Positions 10,730-20,655 of a DNA stretch of 64,000 nt are shown in pieces. The stretch covers positions 471,318,573-471,382,572 of the forward strand of contig NC_081409.1 of the NCBI RefSeq assembly GCF_030272615.1. The letters are read 5' to 3'. The notes beneath the pieces were generated by a model. It saw only the letters and a program-made list of their open reading frames with translations. It ran no database searches and had not been told where the DNA came from. Position numbers and translations under genes: made by a program. Origin of the DNA: Cryptomeria japonica (Eukaryota > Streptophyta > Pinopsida > Cupressales > Cupressaceae). The number at the start of each line of letters is the position of its first letter. The first letter of the stretch is position 1.

Positions 10730-12310
10730 TGATAACTCAAAGATGAACAAATAGTACCAAACCAGTACTGAGAGGGGGGGTGAATCAGTATAGACAAAAA
10801 TACAGTCCAAAACCAGTTTGATAGAAAATACTCCAAATGACTGGCAAACCGTGATACTAGTTGAAACATAATGCAACCGGTAATACCCAGAACAACTAAA
10901 ACAATCATAAACCGATTACTCACTAAGCTTTCCTCTTAGCTCAATACTATAACACCATTACACCCTCATGCATGAACAGGTAAACTATCATCAGATCTTC
11001 ACAATAGTTAGTTCAATATGTTTAATAGATAGGCATAAAACACAGAACCATCATATGCTCAACAGGTAATAACAAAGCATCACAAGATAAAAGCATCTCA
11101 CATGACACACATATTTTTCACGTGGAAACCCAACTAGGAAAAACCACGGTGGGGATGAATACCCACAAGATTCTTTTTGAACTCTTTAGAAGTCCACTCT
11201 ATTAGGAGCCTTGTTCGGTTAAAGACATTACAATAGGTTCTGCTAGGAACCGATCCTGTCAGGGATCACCCGGTTAAGGGATGGCTATAATACCCAGTTA
11301 AGGGTTAAACCCGGTTAGGGTTACCTTGTTAGAGGATTTCAAGAACTCAATAGCTAAAGGATCTCTAGAGCTCCATAGCTTCTTAGAACTCAATAACTTC
11401 AAGTTACCCTGTTAAGGGATTTGTATCAAGCTAGTTAAGGCTACCCTGTTAAGGGATTTCACAACTGTTGAAGTGGTTAAAGATCAACAAGAATTACAAT
11501 GATCTGGTAACAACACTAAATGCTAATGTAGATCTGTTTCACCTCCTCTTCACCTTCTACACATTCACTTTGCAAATATCTCTTCTCTCCTTTGGTCTGG
11601 CAAGAATCACATATCACTTCCCTTGGATACACACATACAAATTTTGCCAACAACTTTAGAAAGAAACACAACATCGACCTTATAGGAAACAGATAGGTTG
11701 GTAGAAAAAACCCTAAACCCTAAACCTATTAGGTTAAGCAATTCAAACAGTTCAATCCTAACAATTGAATCATACTGCATTAAATTTAACACTCTTGAAT
11801 CGATCTCAAGACATTCTCCATCGTCCATTATCCACCGATTTCATGGCGGGTGATAACCCATCATGCGTTATCACCATTTGACAAACTTTGCACATTCCCA
11901 AGGTGGATAGGGATAGTCTTCTTCATGCAAGATCCTTCATGTGCACAAGGCTTACGTGGCAACATGATTTGTTCTCTATTATAGTGCTAACTCATCACAC
12001 AAAGATCACCGATTGAGTCGCACAGGCTTGAGGTACTCCAACCAGAAATCCTGAAGTGGAAACTACCTACCAACCGGTAGTCACGCGGTGCTTCCATGTG
12101 TCGGTTCCCATAACTACATGTCGGTTCATCTTGACATGCCGGTTCATCTTGAACAAATATACCACTTCACTTTGGCATATATACCAGTTCATACATATGT
12201 CGGTTCTCCCTTCTCACATATCACATGTGCTGGTTCACATCAAGTCACATATTGACATCAATGACAACATACAATATCATTATGTCTTCATACTGGTTCA
12301 CATAATGCCA
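10730..12310 (-). repeat. 3' LTR of copia A
   Basis: Full LTR of 1581 bases. On the minus strand it runs from TGGCATTATG (12310) to the terminal ...ATCA (10730). It contains many CCGGT/ACCGG motifs and, near 11705, two CCCTAAA units of plant telomere type. Its first 1130 bases on the + strand match 16677-17799; sampled stretches differ by roughly 3-10 percent. Confidence 0.85.
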
Positions 12311-12515
12311 ATAATCTCCCCCTTTTGCATTGATGGAAATATACAAAGATATTTCTCCACTCCACACCTTCTCCCCCTTTGACAACAATGCCAAAGTGGA
12401 GGCACAAGCGTCTCTATTCCATTATGCTGCTCCCCCTAAGGAGTAGCATCCTTCAACACATCAATCAACAAAAAAATTGACTATGCAATACCTGACTGAT
12501 GTGGAATAAATACTT
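12311..12515 (-). promoter_or_regulatory. Polypurine tracts and 3' noncoding part of copia A
   Basis: On the minus strand, GCAAAAGGGGGAGATTAT ends directly at the LTR edge (12311-12328). A second tract, GTTGTCAAAGGGGGAGAAGG, lies about 55 bases further inside (12370-12389). Polypurine tracts prime plus-strand DNA synthesis. Repeated copies of this motif next to the 3' LTR are a known Sirevirus feature. Confidence 0.75.
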
Positions 12516-13240
12516 TTAGTTCACCTCTTGAAGGGGTAGTACCCCCAATTCACCTCTTAAATGCACAAATGTAGTCTTCGGGAGAGGCTTGGTGAATATG
12601 TTTGCTAACTGTTCCTTACTGGAAACATGTTCCAGTGCAATCTCTTTATTTTGAACCTTTTCCCTCAAGAAATGATACTTAAACTCAAAATGCCTGGTTC
12701 TAGAACGTAAAACCGGATTCTTTGAGATATTGATAACACTTGTGTTATCACAGAATATACTTACCGGTTCAGATATAGGGATTTTGAATCCATTTAAAAC
12801 ATGCTTCATCCAGATTGTCTGAGTGCAGTTCATGAAAGCTGCAACATACTCTGCTTCCGCTGTAGACTGAGAGATACAACTTTGCTTTTTACTCATCCAT
12901 GAGACCAGTCTACTACCGAGAAAGAATGCACCACTAGTTTTACTTTTCCAGTCATCCACACTACCTGCCCAATCAACATCTGTGAATACTTTCAGAATGA
13001 AATCATTGCTGTATGGGCACCATAATCCATAGTCAACTATTCCCTTCAGATACTTAAGAATCTGCTTGACTACAACCAAGTGGGATTCTCTTGGACTTTT
13101 CTAGAACCTTGCAGTAATGCCAACTACATGTGCAATATCCGGTCTGCTATGCACTACATAATGCAACTTACCAATCATTGATCGGTATTCTTTCTCATCA
13201 ACTAGTGCAGAATCATCCTCTTTTGACAATTTGCAACCGG
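12516..13240 (-). pseudogene. Copia A RNase H and end of RT
   Basis: The open part (13079-12516) reads VVVKQILKYLKGIVDYGLW, DVDWAGSVDDWKSKTSGAFF, STAEAEYVAAFMNCTQTIWM, CDNTSVINISKNPVLRSRTRHFEFKYHFLRE and ADIFTKPLPKTTF. This is the full RNase H domain and C-terminus of a copia pol, ending in a natural stop at 12516. The stretch 13080-13240 encodes the join from RT to RNase H, but the frame changes within it, so at least one indel lies here. The motif residues D, E and D are present. Confidence 0.85.
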
Positions 13241-14008
13241 TCACATCGGTGTACCAACCGGTTTGCTATCTTCCATGCCAATGGTTTTCAACACCTCTTT
13301 GACATATTTGGACTGAGTGATAAAGATTCCATCTTTCATCTGCTGGATCCGCAATCCAATGAAAAACTTAATCTCCCCTATGAGTGACATCTCAAACTCT
13401 TTCTTCATCTCATCAGCAAACTCATGACTCATCTTGTCATCTCCTCCAAAGATAATGTCATCAACAAAAACCTCACAGATCAGGATCTGATCTTCTTCAG
13501 ACTTCAAGTAGATATTTCTATCTTCACTTGTTCTTTCAAATCCAATCTTCACAAGATGGGAATGTAGGCACTCATACCATGCCCTAGGTGCTTGCTTTAG
13601 ACCATATAAGGCTTTATGTAGCCTACATACCATGTCACTATCTTCAGATAGGGAAAACCCATCTGGTTGCTCAATATACACCTCTTCTTCAAGTACACCA
13701 TTTAGGAATGCAGATTTTACATCCATTTGATATACTTTGAACCCTTTAAAAGCTACATATGCAAGAAGCATATGAACTCCTTCCAATCTGGCTACAGGAG
13801 CAAAGGTTTCTCCATAGTCTTCTCCTTCTTCTTGAGCATATCCTTTGCACACCAATTTGGCTTTATTCCTAATCACTGTGCCATCCTCATTCAGCTTGTT
13901 TCTGAGCACCCATTTGGTGCCAATGACATTTTTATGCTCCGGTCTGGGTACCAAGGACCATGTACCATTTTTCTCTATCTGGTCAAGTTCTTCTTCCATT
14001 GCCTTGAT
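13241..14008 (-). pseudogene. Copia A reverse transcriptase
   Basis: An open stretch of 252 codons from 13999 on the minus strand: [55 protein letters not shown] (first catalytic Asp), [13 protein letters not shown] and [10 protein letters not shown] (near 13465, catalytic Asp pair intact), then [10 protein letters not shown] and SKPVGTPM. This is the RVT_2 family of copia pol. It is separated from the upstream linker by one TAG at 14009, in place of the Trp of the usual DEDWIKAMEEE. The RT core itself carries no disabling change that I can see. Confidence 0.92.
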
Positions 14009-14380
14009 CTAGTCTTCATCTTTATGAGCCTCCTTGAATGATTTAGGCTCAAATTTAGAGATCATACATAAGTTTTCTCTGATCTTTCTTCTTGTAAGGA
14101 TTCCTGCATCCTTATCTCCTATGATCTGCTTAGGATCATGATTCAGCTTGACATACCGAGGAATGGTCTTAACTGGTTCTTCTTGCTTTTCCTCTTCATC
14201 CTCATCTTCATCAGTATCAGCATTCACTGGTTCAGGAACACTGTTACTGGTACTTGGTTGACTAACAACTGCTTCCCAAAAGGTTGCAACCGGTTCATTT
14301 ACAGTTTGCTCACTACCGATTTCCTCAGTTTTCCCAAAGGATTCATCAACTCTTACATTGATACTTTCCATAATTCTCTA
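14009..14380 (-). pseudogene. Copia A integrase-RT linker
   Basis: Open from 14371 to 14009. The sequence is acidic and variable (NADTDEDEDEEEKQEEPVK), followed by PRYVKLNHDPKQIIGDKDAGILTRRK and the start of the RT entry motif. The equivalent linker in copia C (49941-50288) and copia F (62680-62916) has the same NH(D)...GVLTRRK order. It is bounded by TAG codons near 14378 and at 14009. Confidence 0.8.
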
Positions 14381-15268
14381 AGTCCTATTGTTGTAGCACT
14401 TGAGAGCTTTACTCTTGGTGGAATATCCTAGGAATATTTCCTCATCACATTTAGCTTCAAATTTGCCCCGATGTTCACTCCTCTCGATGTAACATTTGCT
14501 ACCAAATACCCTAAAGTAGCTAACCACAGGTGCCTTACCAGTCCAATACTCATAAGGAGTTTTGTCCTTACCTTTCTTGATGAGTACCTAGTTCATTGTG
14601 TAGACTGCAATGCTCACTGCTTCTCTCCAAAAGGTGTGAGCTACCTTCCCTTGAATCAACATGGTTCTAGCTGCTTCAACCATAGTCCGGTTATTCCTCT
14701 TTGCTAGGCCATTCTACTATGGAGTCTGGGGGGCAGACAACTGTCTCTTGATGCCAAATTCTTCACAATATTTGTTGAATTCACTAGAAGTGAATTCCCC
14801 TCCTTGATCAGTTCTAAGATATTTGATCCTTTTACCACTTTCCTTCTCCACTAATGCTCTGAAAGCTTTGAATTTCACAAAGGCTTCCGACTTGTCTTTC
14901 AAGAATGTGACCCACATCATTCTTGAGTAGTCATCAGTGAGAATCATGAAGTACCTATCACCCTACACACTTCTAGTTTTCATAGGACCACACAAATCAG
15001 TATGCACAAGACCAAGCAAGTTGTCAGCAAAGAAAGATTTACCTTTAAAGGTTGAGGAAGAAATTTTCCCCAATTGACACTCTCTACACAAGGTATTATC
15101 CAGTTTGTTTAGAACCAGCAACCCTCTAACTGCCTTGACCTTACTAGCCTTCACAATGTTATCAAAGTTTACATGACAGAGTCTCCTATGCCATATCCAG
15201 CTATCATCAAACTTAGCCATAAGACATGTGCTTATATTTGAGTTCAAATGAAATAGGTTACCTTTGGT
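14381..15268 (-). pseudogene. Copia A integrase
   Basis: Inserts the DNA copy into the genome. In order on the minus strand: GAG-pre-integrase zinc motif (WIWHRRLCHVNFD...CRECQLGK, 15200-15050), LVHTDLCGPM (first Asp), TDDYSRMMW, YLRTDQGGEF (second Asp, near 14815), QLSAPQTP, then two TAG codons where QQ is usual (14714-14719), NGLAKRNNRTMVEAARTML, and the distal part KTPYEYWTGKAPVVSYFRVFGSKCY. The catalytic Glu of the usual NGxAER motif is Lys here, so the copy could not integrate even if translated. Other stops are TAG at 14963 and near 14588. Confidence 0.85.
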
Positions 15269-15526
15269 CTACATGCCGGTGGCCACCAATTCACCCTCTT
15301 TTCCTTTGATTCTGCAAACTCCATTCTTGAATTCTAGAGTGAGGCCACTGTCATTTAGTTGGGCAACACTTAGAAGGTTGTGTCTGAGGCCATCAACCCA
15401 GTACACATTGTCAGCACTACTCTTTCCATTTAGAGAGATGGACCCTCTACCTTTGACCATGCATGGTGCATCATTACCAAAGTGAACCACACCACCATCA
15501 TACTCCTCCAAGGATAGAAACTTGCT
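15269..15526 (-). pseudogene. Copia A protease-integrase spacer
   Basis: An open stretch (15511-15269) with KFLSLEEYDGGVVHFGNDA, SLNGKSSADNVYWVDGLRHN, LLSVAQLNDSGLTLEFKNG and ELVATGM, the conserved segment between the copia aspartic protease and GAG-pre-integrase. It is flanked by TAG codons at 15527 and 15269; in copias C and F the second position is Gln. Confidence 0.85.
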
Positions 15527-16607
15527 CTAGTCACCAGTCATATAGTGAGAACAACCACTGTCAATGATCCATTCATTGGAATTATCAAACCGGGAGACAA
15601 GAGCCTTCTTGTCTACCGCATCTTCCTTTATAGCAACAAACACAATGTCTTCATTCTCTTCATCTTCTGATTCCTCATCTGTGACACCTTCATCAACTAC
15701 TACAAAACAGTTTCTCTGGTTTCCTCCTTTGAATTTCCTAAACCTTTTAGGTTTGTCCTTGTTATCACCATTTGGACAGTTTATAGCAATATGTCCTATC
15801 CCGTTACAGGAAAAGCATTTCAAAGGTAGCTTACCTTTGTATTTACTGGTTCCTTTAGGAAGATTTCTGGCAAGGAGAGCTTCAAATGCCATCAGAATCT
15901 CCTCATCATTCATTTCTCTGCTTTGTCTAGGTTCACCTCTAGTGCTAGCTTCTTTTCCTTTTCTGGATGATATAGCAAAAGCTTTAAATGTTGATTCAAT
16001 CTTTTGAACACTGCCATCAAAACTATTTAGCTCATAGGATGTCAACTTGGCTATGATGGAGTCCAAGGATACCTTAGTCTTGTCTATTGATCTCAGCTCC
16101 TGAATAGCAGCAACCTTTATTGCATAGACCGGCAACAGGGATCTCAAGACTTTGCTTACTATAGTGGAATCTTCTATTTTACCACCTGCACTCTTAATTT
16201 CTCCAACAACTGTTTTGATTCTTATTCCATACTGTTGAATGATCTCACCTTCAACCATTCGCATATCTTCAAACTTTCCTCTCAGGCTTTCTTCCTTAGC
16301 CTATTTTACATGTTCATCACAACCATAGATATTTTCAAGAGCATCCCATACCTCTTTGGGATTTACCTTGTCCTGAACATCAATAAACTCAATGTCAGAT
16401 AAACTACTAATAAGGGCTTCCACGACTTGCCCATTTTCTTGTATCTCTCTCTTTTGGTCATTGGTGAGAGTACTGGTAGGAACAACATAGACATTCTCAA
16501 CATAACTCCAGTGTTGAACACCCATGCTTCTAATGAAAAATCTTCATTCTATCTTTCCATATACCATAATTTTCCTTGTTAGACTTTGGACCTTCCCTCT
16601 TCATCAT
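15527..16607 (-). pseudogene. Copia A gag and start of protease
   Basis: Gag begins at the paired ATGs near 16604-16607 (MMKREGPKSNKENYGIWKDRMK). A run of five T, instead of the four that would keep the frame, near 16535 shifts it. The frame then reads WSYVENVYVV, WDALENIYGCDEHVK, a TAG at 16301, KFEDMRMVEGEIIQQYGIRI and LLPVYAIKVAAIQELR. Next come the zinc knuckle CFSCNGIGHIAINC (CX2CX4HX4C, near 15817-15776) and the protease active site WIIDSGCSHYMTGD (near 15560). Gag packages the RNA and the protease cleaves the polyprotein. The stop at 15527 is TAG. Confidence 0.88.
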
Positions 16608-16662
16608 TTGACTAGGATCTTTACCTCAAGTGGTTAAGCTTACAACACAAAGGACCTAGAGT

Positions 16663-16674
16663 GCTCTGATACCA
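16663..16674 (-). other. Primer-binding site of copia A
   Basis: On the minus strand the sequence is TGGTATCAGAGC, complementary to the 3' end of plant initiator tRNA-Met, two bases from the LTR end at 16677. It primes minus-strand DNA synthesis and fixes the orientation of the element. Confidence 0.9.
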
Positions 16675-16676
16675 AT

Positions 16677-17799
16677 TGATAACTCAAAGATGAATGAATA
16701 GTACCAAACCGGTACTGAGAGGGCGGGGGTGAATTAGTACAGACAAAAATATAGTCCAAAACCTATTTGACAGCAAATACTCCAAATGACTGGCAAACAA
16801 TGATATTGGTTGAAACAGAATGCAACTGGTAAGACCCAGAACAACTAAAACAATCATAAACTGATTACTCACTAAGATTTCCTCTTAGCTCAATACTACA
16901 ACACCATTACACCCTCATGCATGAATAGGTAAACTATCATCAGATCTTCACAATAGTTAGTTCAATATGTTTTATAGACATGCATAAAACACAGAACCAT
17001 CATATGCTCAACAGGTAATAACAAAGCATCACAAGATAAAAGCATCTCACATGACACACATATTTTTCACGTGGAAACCCAATTGGGAAAAACCACGGTG
17101 GGGATGAATACCCACAAGTTTCTTTTTGAACTCTTTAGAAGTCTGCTCTATTAGGAGCCTTGTTCGGTTAAAGACATTACAATAGGTTCTGCTAGGAACC
17201 AATCATGTCAGGGATCACCCGGTTAAGGGTTAAACCTGGTTAGGGTTACCTTGTTAGAGGATTTCAAGAACTCAATAGCTAAAGGATCTCTAGAGCTCCA
17301 TAGCTTCTCAGAACTCAATAACTTCAAGTTACCATGTTAAGGGATTTGTATCAAGCCGGTTAAGGCTACCCTGTTAAGGGATTTCACAACTATTGAAGTG
17401 GTTAAAGATCAACAGGAATTACAATGATCTAGTAACAACACTCAATGCTAATGCAGATCCATTTCACCTCCTCTTTACCTTCTGCACATTCACTTTGTAG
17501 ATATCTCTTCTCTCCTTTGGTCTGGCAAGAATCATGTATCACTTCCCTTGGATACACACATACAACTTTTGCCAACAACTTTAGAAAGAAACACAACATC
17601 GACCTTATAGGAAATGGACAGGTCGGTAGCAAAAACCCTAAACCCTAAACCTGTTAGGTTAAGCAATTCAAACGGTTCAATCCTGACCATTGAATCATAC
17701 TGCATTAAATGCAACACTCTTGAATCGATCTCAAGACATTCTCCATCGTCCATTATCCACCGATTTCATGACGGGTGATAACCCATCACGCGTTATCCA
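16677..17799 (-). repeat. 5' LTR of copia A, distal end deleted
   Basis: Matches 10730-11870 almost throughout, apart from a gap of about 30 bases near 17228. It stops at TAACCCATCACGCGTTATCC, where the other LTR continues for another 440 bases. Sequence after 17799 is copia B gag, so one deletion removed the U3 end of this LTR together with the end of B's 5' LTR, B's primer site and the start of B's gag. Confidence 0.85.
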
Positions 17800-18242
17800 A
17801 AGGACCTCAGATCCTACTATGGTGGCTCAGTATGATGTTATGGACTGAAAAGACAAGGGTCTAATCAGATTGTGCTTGGAAAACTCTGTTCTGATCAATG
17901 TCCATGAAGAAAACACTGCAAAGAAGTTATCGACGAAGCTTGGTGAAATATATCAAGCAAAAGATTTATTTAATCAGATTTTCTTTAGGAAGAAATTATA
18001 TTCCTTGAAGATGGAAGAGGGTGGATGAGTTGCAAACCACCTAGAAGAATTCAATATGTTGGTGGCTCAATTAGTATCTATCAGTGTTAATATGAACAAA
18101 GAGGAGAAATGCCAAATCTTGCTTTGTTCTTTGCCTCATTCATGGGATTTTCTTGTTATGGATATTGGTAGTACTTTTGTTGTTTTGAAGTTTGAAGATG
18201 TGGTGGGTGCCCTACTTGATGAAGAGATGTAAAGGAAGGTAT
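17800..18242 (+). pseudogene. Copia B gag, first fragment
   Basis: The + strand reads LIRLCLENSVLINVHEENTA, KKLSTKLGEIYQAKDLFNQ, FFRKKLYSLKMEEGG, VANHLEEFNMLVAQLVSI, EEKCQILLCSLPHSWDFLVM and FEDVVGALLDEEM. This is the middle of a UBN2-type copia gag of the Tork/Tnt1 kind. Stops fall after VMD (near 17845), after EEGG (TGA, near 18025) and after DEEM. The reading is cut at 18242 by element G, whose duplicated target CCCAC occupies 18243-18247; the gag continues at 26108. Confidence 0.8.
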
Positions 18243-18434
18243 CCCACTATAGCATCCTAAAATTGTGACACTTGCAATTTTGACCGCATTTGGGTCTTCA
18301 CGATGGCGACGCAACACTAAACCTGAATGGAGACCCCGAAACTTGCTCACGACACCAAAAACTACATTTTTCCAGCACCCTGGCCTGATCCTCCTTGCAC
18401 CTTGCTGTCCCGGGAGGTGGGACCAGAGCGCCCA

Positions 18435-18462
18435 GCGCCCTGGTCCTTCAGGACCAGGGCGC
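18435..18462 (+). repeat. Perfect 12-bp stem, TTCA loop, in the G LTR
   Basis: GCGCCCTGGTCC (18435-18446), loop TTCA, then GGACCAGGGCGC (18451-18462). The same hairpin occurs in the 3' LTR at 25016-25043, where an extra unit of about 30 bases carrying the same motif follows. It lies about 140 bases upstream of the TATA box, in U3. Confidence 0.85.
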
Positions 18463-18600
18463 CCAGTGCCTTGGTCCCTGGCCCTATTTTGGGCCCGGTT
18501 TCCTATGGGGCTTCGGGTCCTTTTGTTTGCAATTTGGAAAATAAACTTTCCTGGTCGGTCTAAGGTCGGGAAAATTAGTCTATTAACCCTAATTGGCAAG

Positions 18601-18608
18601 TATATAAA
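18601..18608 (+). promoter_or_regulatory. TATA box of the G LTR promoter
   Basis: TATATAAA sits in otherwise mixed-composition sequence and is conserved in the 3' LTR at 25213-25220. Transcription would start about 30 bases downstream, which places the rest of the LTR and the leader in the RNA. No other core element was identified. Confidence 0.6.
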
Positions 18609-19476
18609 CTACATTTGCCTCTCCCATTTGGGTAAGAAGGACATGTGTACAAGCATGGAAACTATACTCAAGCATTCCTTCAAGCAATTGATCATTCTAA
18701 GTCTCCATTCAAGGCTAAGTGTTGCATTCAAGACAAGGATTCAACCATTGAAGAGGAGATCACTTATTACATGCTACAACATACAACATACAACAAACAA
18801 AAACATCTATACCTTCGCATATAAGGATACAAACATCCTTACAACAAGGTATTAGTATTTGTTTTACATTACATACATTTACATTTACAGCATTTCTCAT
18901 TTCTTTGTTAATTCCAAAAATGGGGTTTGACCTAAAGGCAAACCCCTAATCCCTAACCCCCCAACCATCTTCGCTTTTTTGTGTGTAGGTTGCAGGTACG
19001 CGGCTGAAATTGAAGATCTGGAATCCTTGTGCAGAGACGAATAGATCCCCCTTCGTTTCACGGATTTTTCGGAGGACCGTGTGCACGCCGGGCGCCATCG
19101 TCCAGTCAACTTTTGCTCAAATTTGCAGGACAACGTCGTCTCGACATTTTACTGCTAATTCCAGGTCCGCAGCTTCATATCATATCCCTATCTCAGTTTA
19201 TAAGTGAATCTTTCTCACTTTCTATGCATTCCTAGTTCAATCTTTCTATCTACATTTCTTTACAAAAGAGGGTATCCTTGCTATCACAACCCTTGAAACT
19301 CATATAGAATCCAATCTTGCATTGCATGGGATTGGATCTTGTGGGTTTCAACCCCTCTTTTGAATATATAAAGTCCCTCCTAAGTGAAAACCATCAACCC
19401 TAGTGACTCTCCCTTCTCTCTCCTCGGAGTTGGGGAGGGGAGAACGACTAGGGTTCAATTTTTCCGCTTTACATTT

Positions 19477-19495
19477 TGGTGAACCTGACGTGAAC
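19477..19495 (+). other. Primer-binding site of element G
   Basis: TGGTGAACCTGACGTGAAC follows three T after the 5' LTR. It begins with TGG, as required to pair with the CCA end of a tRNA. I cannot name the tRNA with certainty. Element X carries a nearly identical site at 39584-39602. Confidence 0.7.
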
Positions 19496-20655
19496 ATCCT
19501 TTCTAATTATTCATAGTTAGATCTGAAAATTGGATTCCTTGATTACATTTCCATGTTTGATCTTTTGCAAAATTTTAGAGGTTAATTGCATAAAAACCCT
19601 AAATTTTCTTTTTAAGTAATTAAACTTATGAAATGTTTAAATGTTAATGCTTGTTTCAGATCTGCCCTTCTATTACAAATTATCAATTCATATTTGTGCT
19701 TTAATTTTGAAAATTAAGTGGTTAAGTGTCAAAACCCTAATTTTTGAAACCCTCTTGATTCAACCTTTGTCTAACAATTTCACTGATCAAAACATCTCCA
19801 AATCGGCTGTAACTTTGGATTCCGCAATAAAATCACAATATCTTTCATCCCTGAAAATTTGGAAAAAAGTTGCGAGGATCGTGTGCACCCTGAGTGCCAT
19901 CGTCTCTGACATTTTTTCCAAAATTTCGGGAGCTAGATCTTACTGTATTTTTCTGCTAAAATCCAGAATTTTGGCTGATTTTATCAATTTTAACACCTTC
20001 AAAATTAAAGTCAAAGTTGGTCTAGTGATTGCTTGGATTGAGGCTTCTAATCATTCAAAAATTGTTGAAATTGAAATTTGTGTCAAAATTGTGTTTCTTA
20101 CTATCCTAAATCTGAAAAGTGTGTTAGCATTCATTCGAAATTTCAGTGATTTATTCAAATTTTTGCAATTTGTGACTTTTGAAATTAAGTGCTTAATTAC
20201 AACAACTTTGATTTCCGCTTTCAAAATTAAATTTTGCGTGAAATTGAGTCAACTTTCAAATTTCAAAACTTGCATTGCTTTTGGTATTCCCTCTAAAATC
20301 ATAAAATTCAAAATTTCAGTTTCCCTCTCTTTTTCAAAATTCAAATTTTGCATTTTTCGACAATCTTGGTAGGGTTCAATTTTGAGATTGCAACTTTAAT
20401 TTGGCCTATCTACAGATCGTAAAATCACTCAATTTTTTCAAGTTAGCTGTAAAATCATCATAACTTTCATCCCTGCAAATTTCAAAAAAAGTTGCGAGGA
20501 CCGTGTGCACCCCGAGCACCACGGTCCCGGACATTTTTTCCGAAATTTCAGGAGATTGTCCTGATTGTATTTAACAGCTTAAATCTAGAAGATTGGCTGG
20601 TTTTACTAAAATTTTCTACCTCTAAAATTCAAAATCTTCTCTCTTTCTTTAGTGC
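19496..20655 (+). other. Leader of element G with an internal duplication
   Basis: About 1.2 kb of AT-rich leader before the gag ATG. A segment of about 190 bases occurs twice (about 19807-20004 and 20449-20634), sharing CATCCCTG(A/C)AAATTT, GTTGCGAGGAYCGTGTGCAC and GACATTTTTTCC. The open stretch at 19641-20372 has strong F/K/S/I bias, runs across the first copy and is most likely chance. Confidence 0.7.

Larger units (their letters stand above)
10730..17799 (-). mobile_element. Copia element A, Sirevirus-like, minus strand, nearly complete
   Basis: The LTRs are at 10730-12310 (3' LTR) and 16677-17799 (5' LTR, truncated). A tRNA-iMet-type primer site lies at 16663-16674. Polypurine tracts lie next to the 3' LTR and again about 55 bases inside it. 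The gag-protease-integrase-RT-RNase H order on the minus strand spans 16607 to 12516. Almost the whole polyprotein is collinear in one frame; I find a one-base change near 16535 and one frame change between RT and RNase H (13080-13240). Nearly all stops are TAG in place of Gln codons. The repeated CAAAGGGGGAG-type tracts and the LTR style fit Sireviruses. It lies inside the 5' LTR of copia B. Confidence 0.9.
18248..19473 (+). repeat. 5' LTR of element G
   Basis: 1226 bases, ending in TTTACA. The first two bases are TA where the 3' LTR has the canonical TG, a single G-to-A change. It contains the perfect GC-rich hairpin at 18435-18462, a TATA box at 18601-18608 and, downstream of it in the part expected to be transcribed, the GGACCGTGTGCAC motif at 19073. 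Confidence 0.92.

Noticed and set aside
11700-11730. Telomere-like CCCTAAA units in the copia A LTR (also 17632)
   Set aside because: Only two units, at the same place in both LTRs, so this is ordinary LTR sequence and not an interstitial telomere.
18156-18855. Pro/Gly/Arg-rich open stretches in the G LTR (and at 24824-25485)
   Set aside because: They follow the GC-rich hairpin units, are present on both strands, and lie in U3 and R of an LTR, so coding is unlikely.
19641-20372. Open stretch of 243 codons in the G leader
   Set aside because: The translation is dominated by F, K, S, I and L, as expected from AT-rich DNA. It spans one unit of a noncoding duplication and has no domain features, so it is probably chance.
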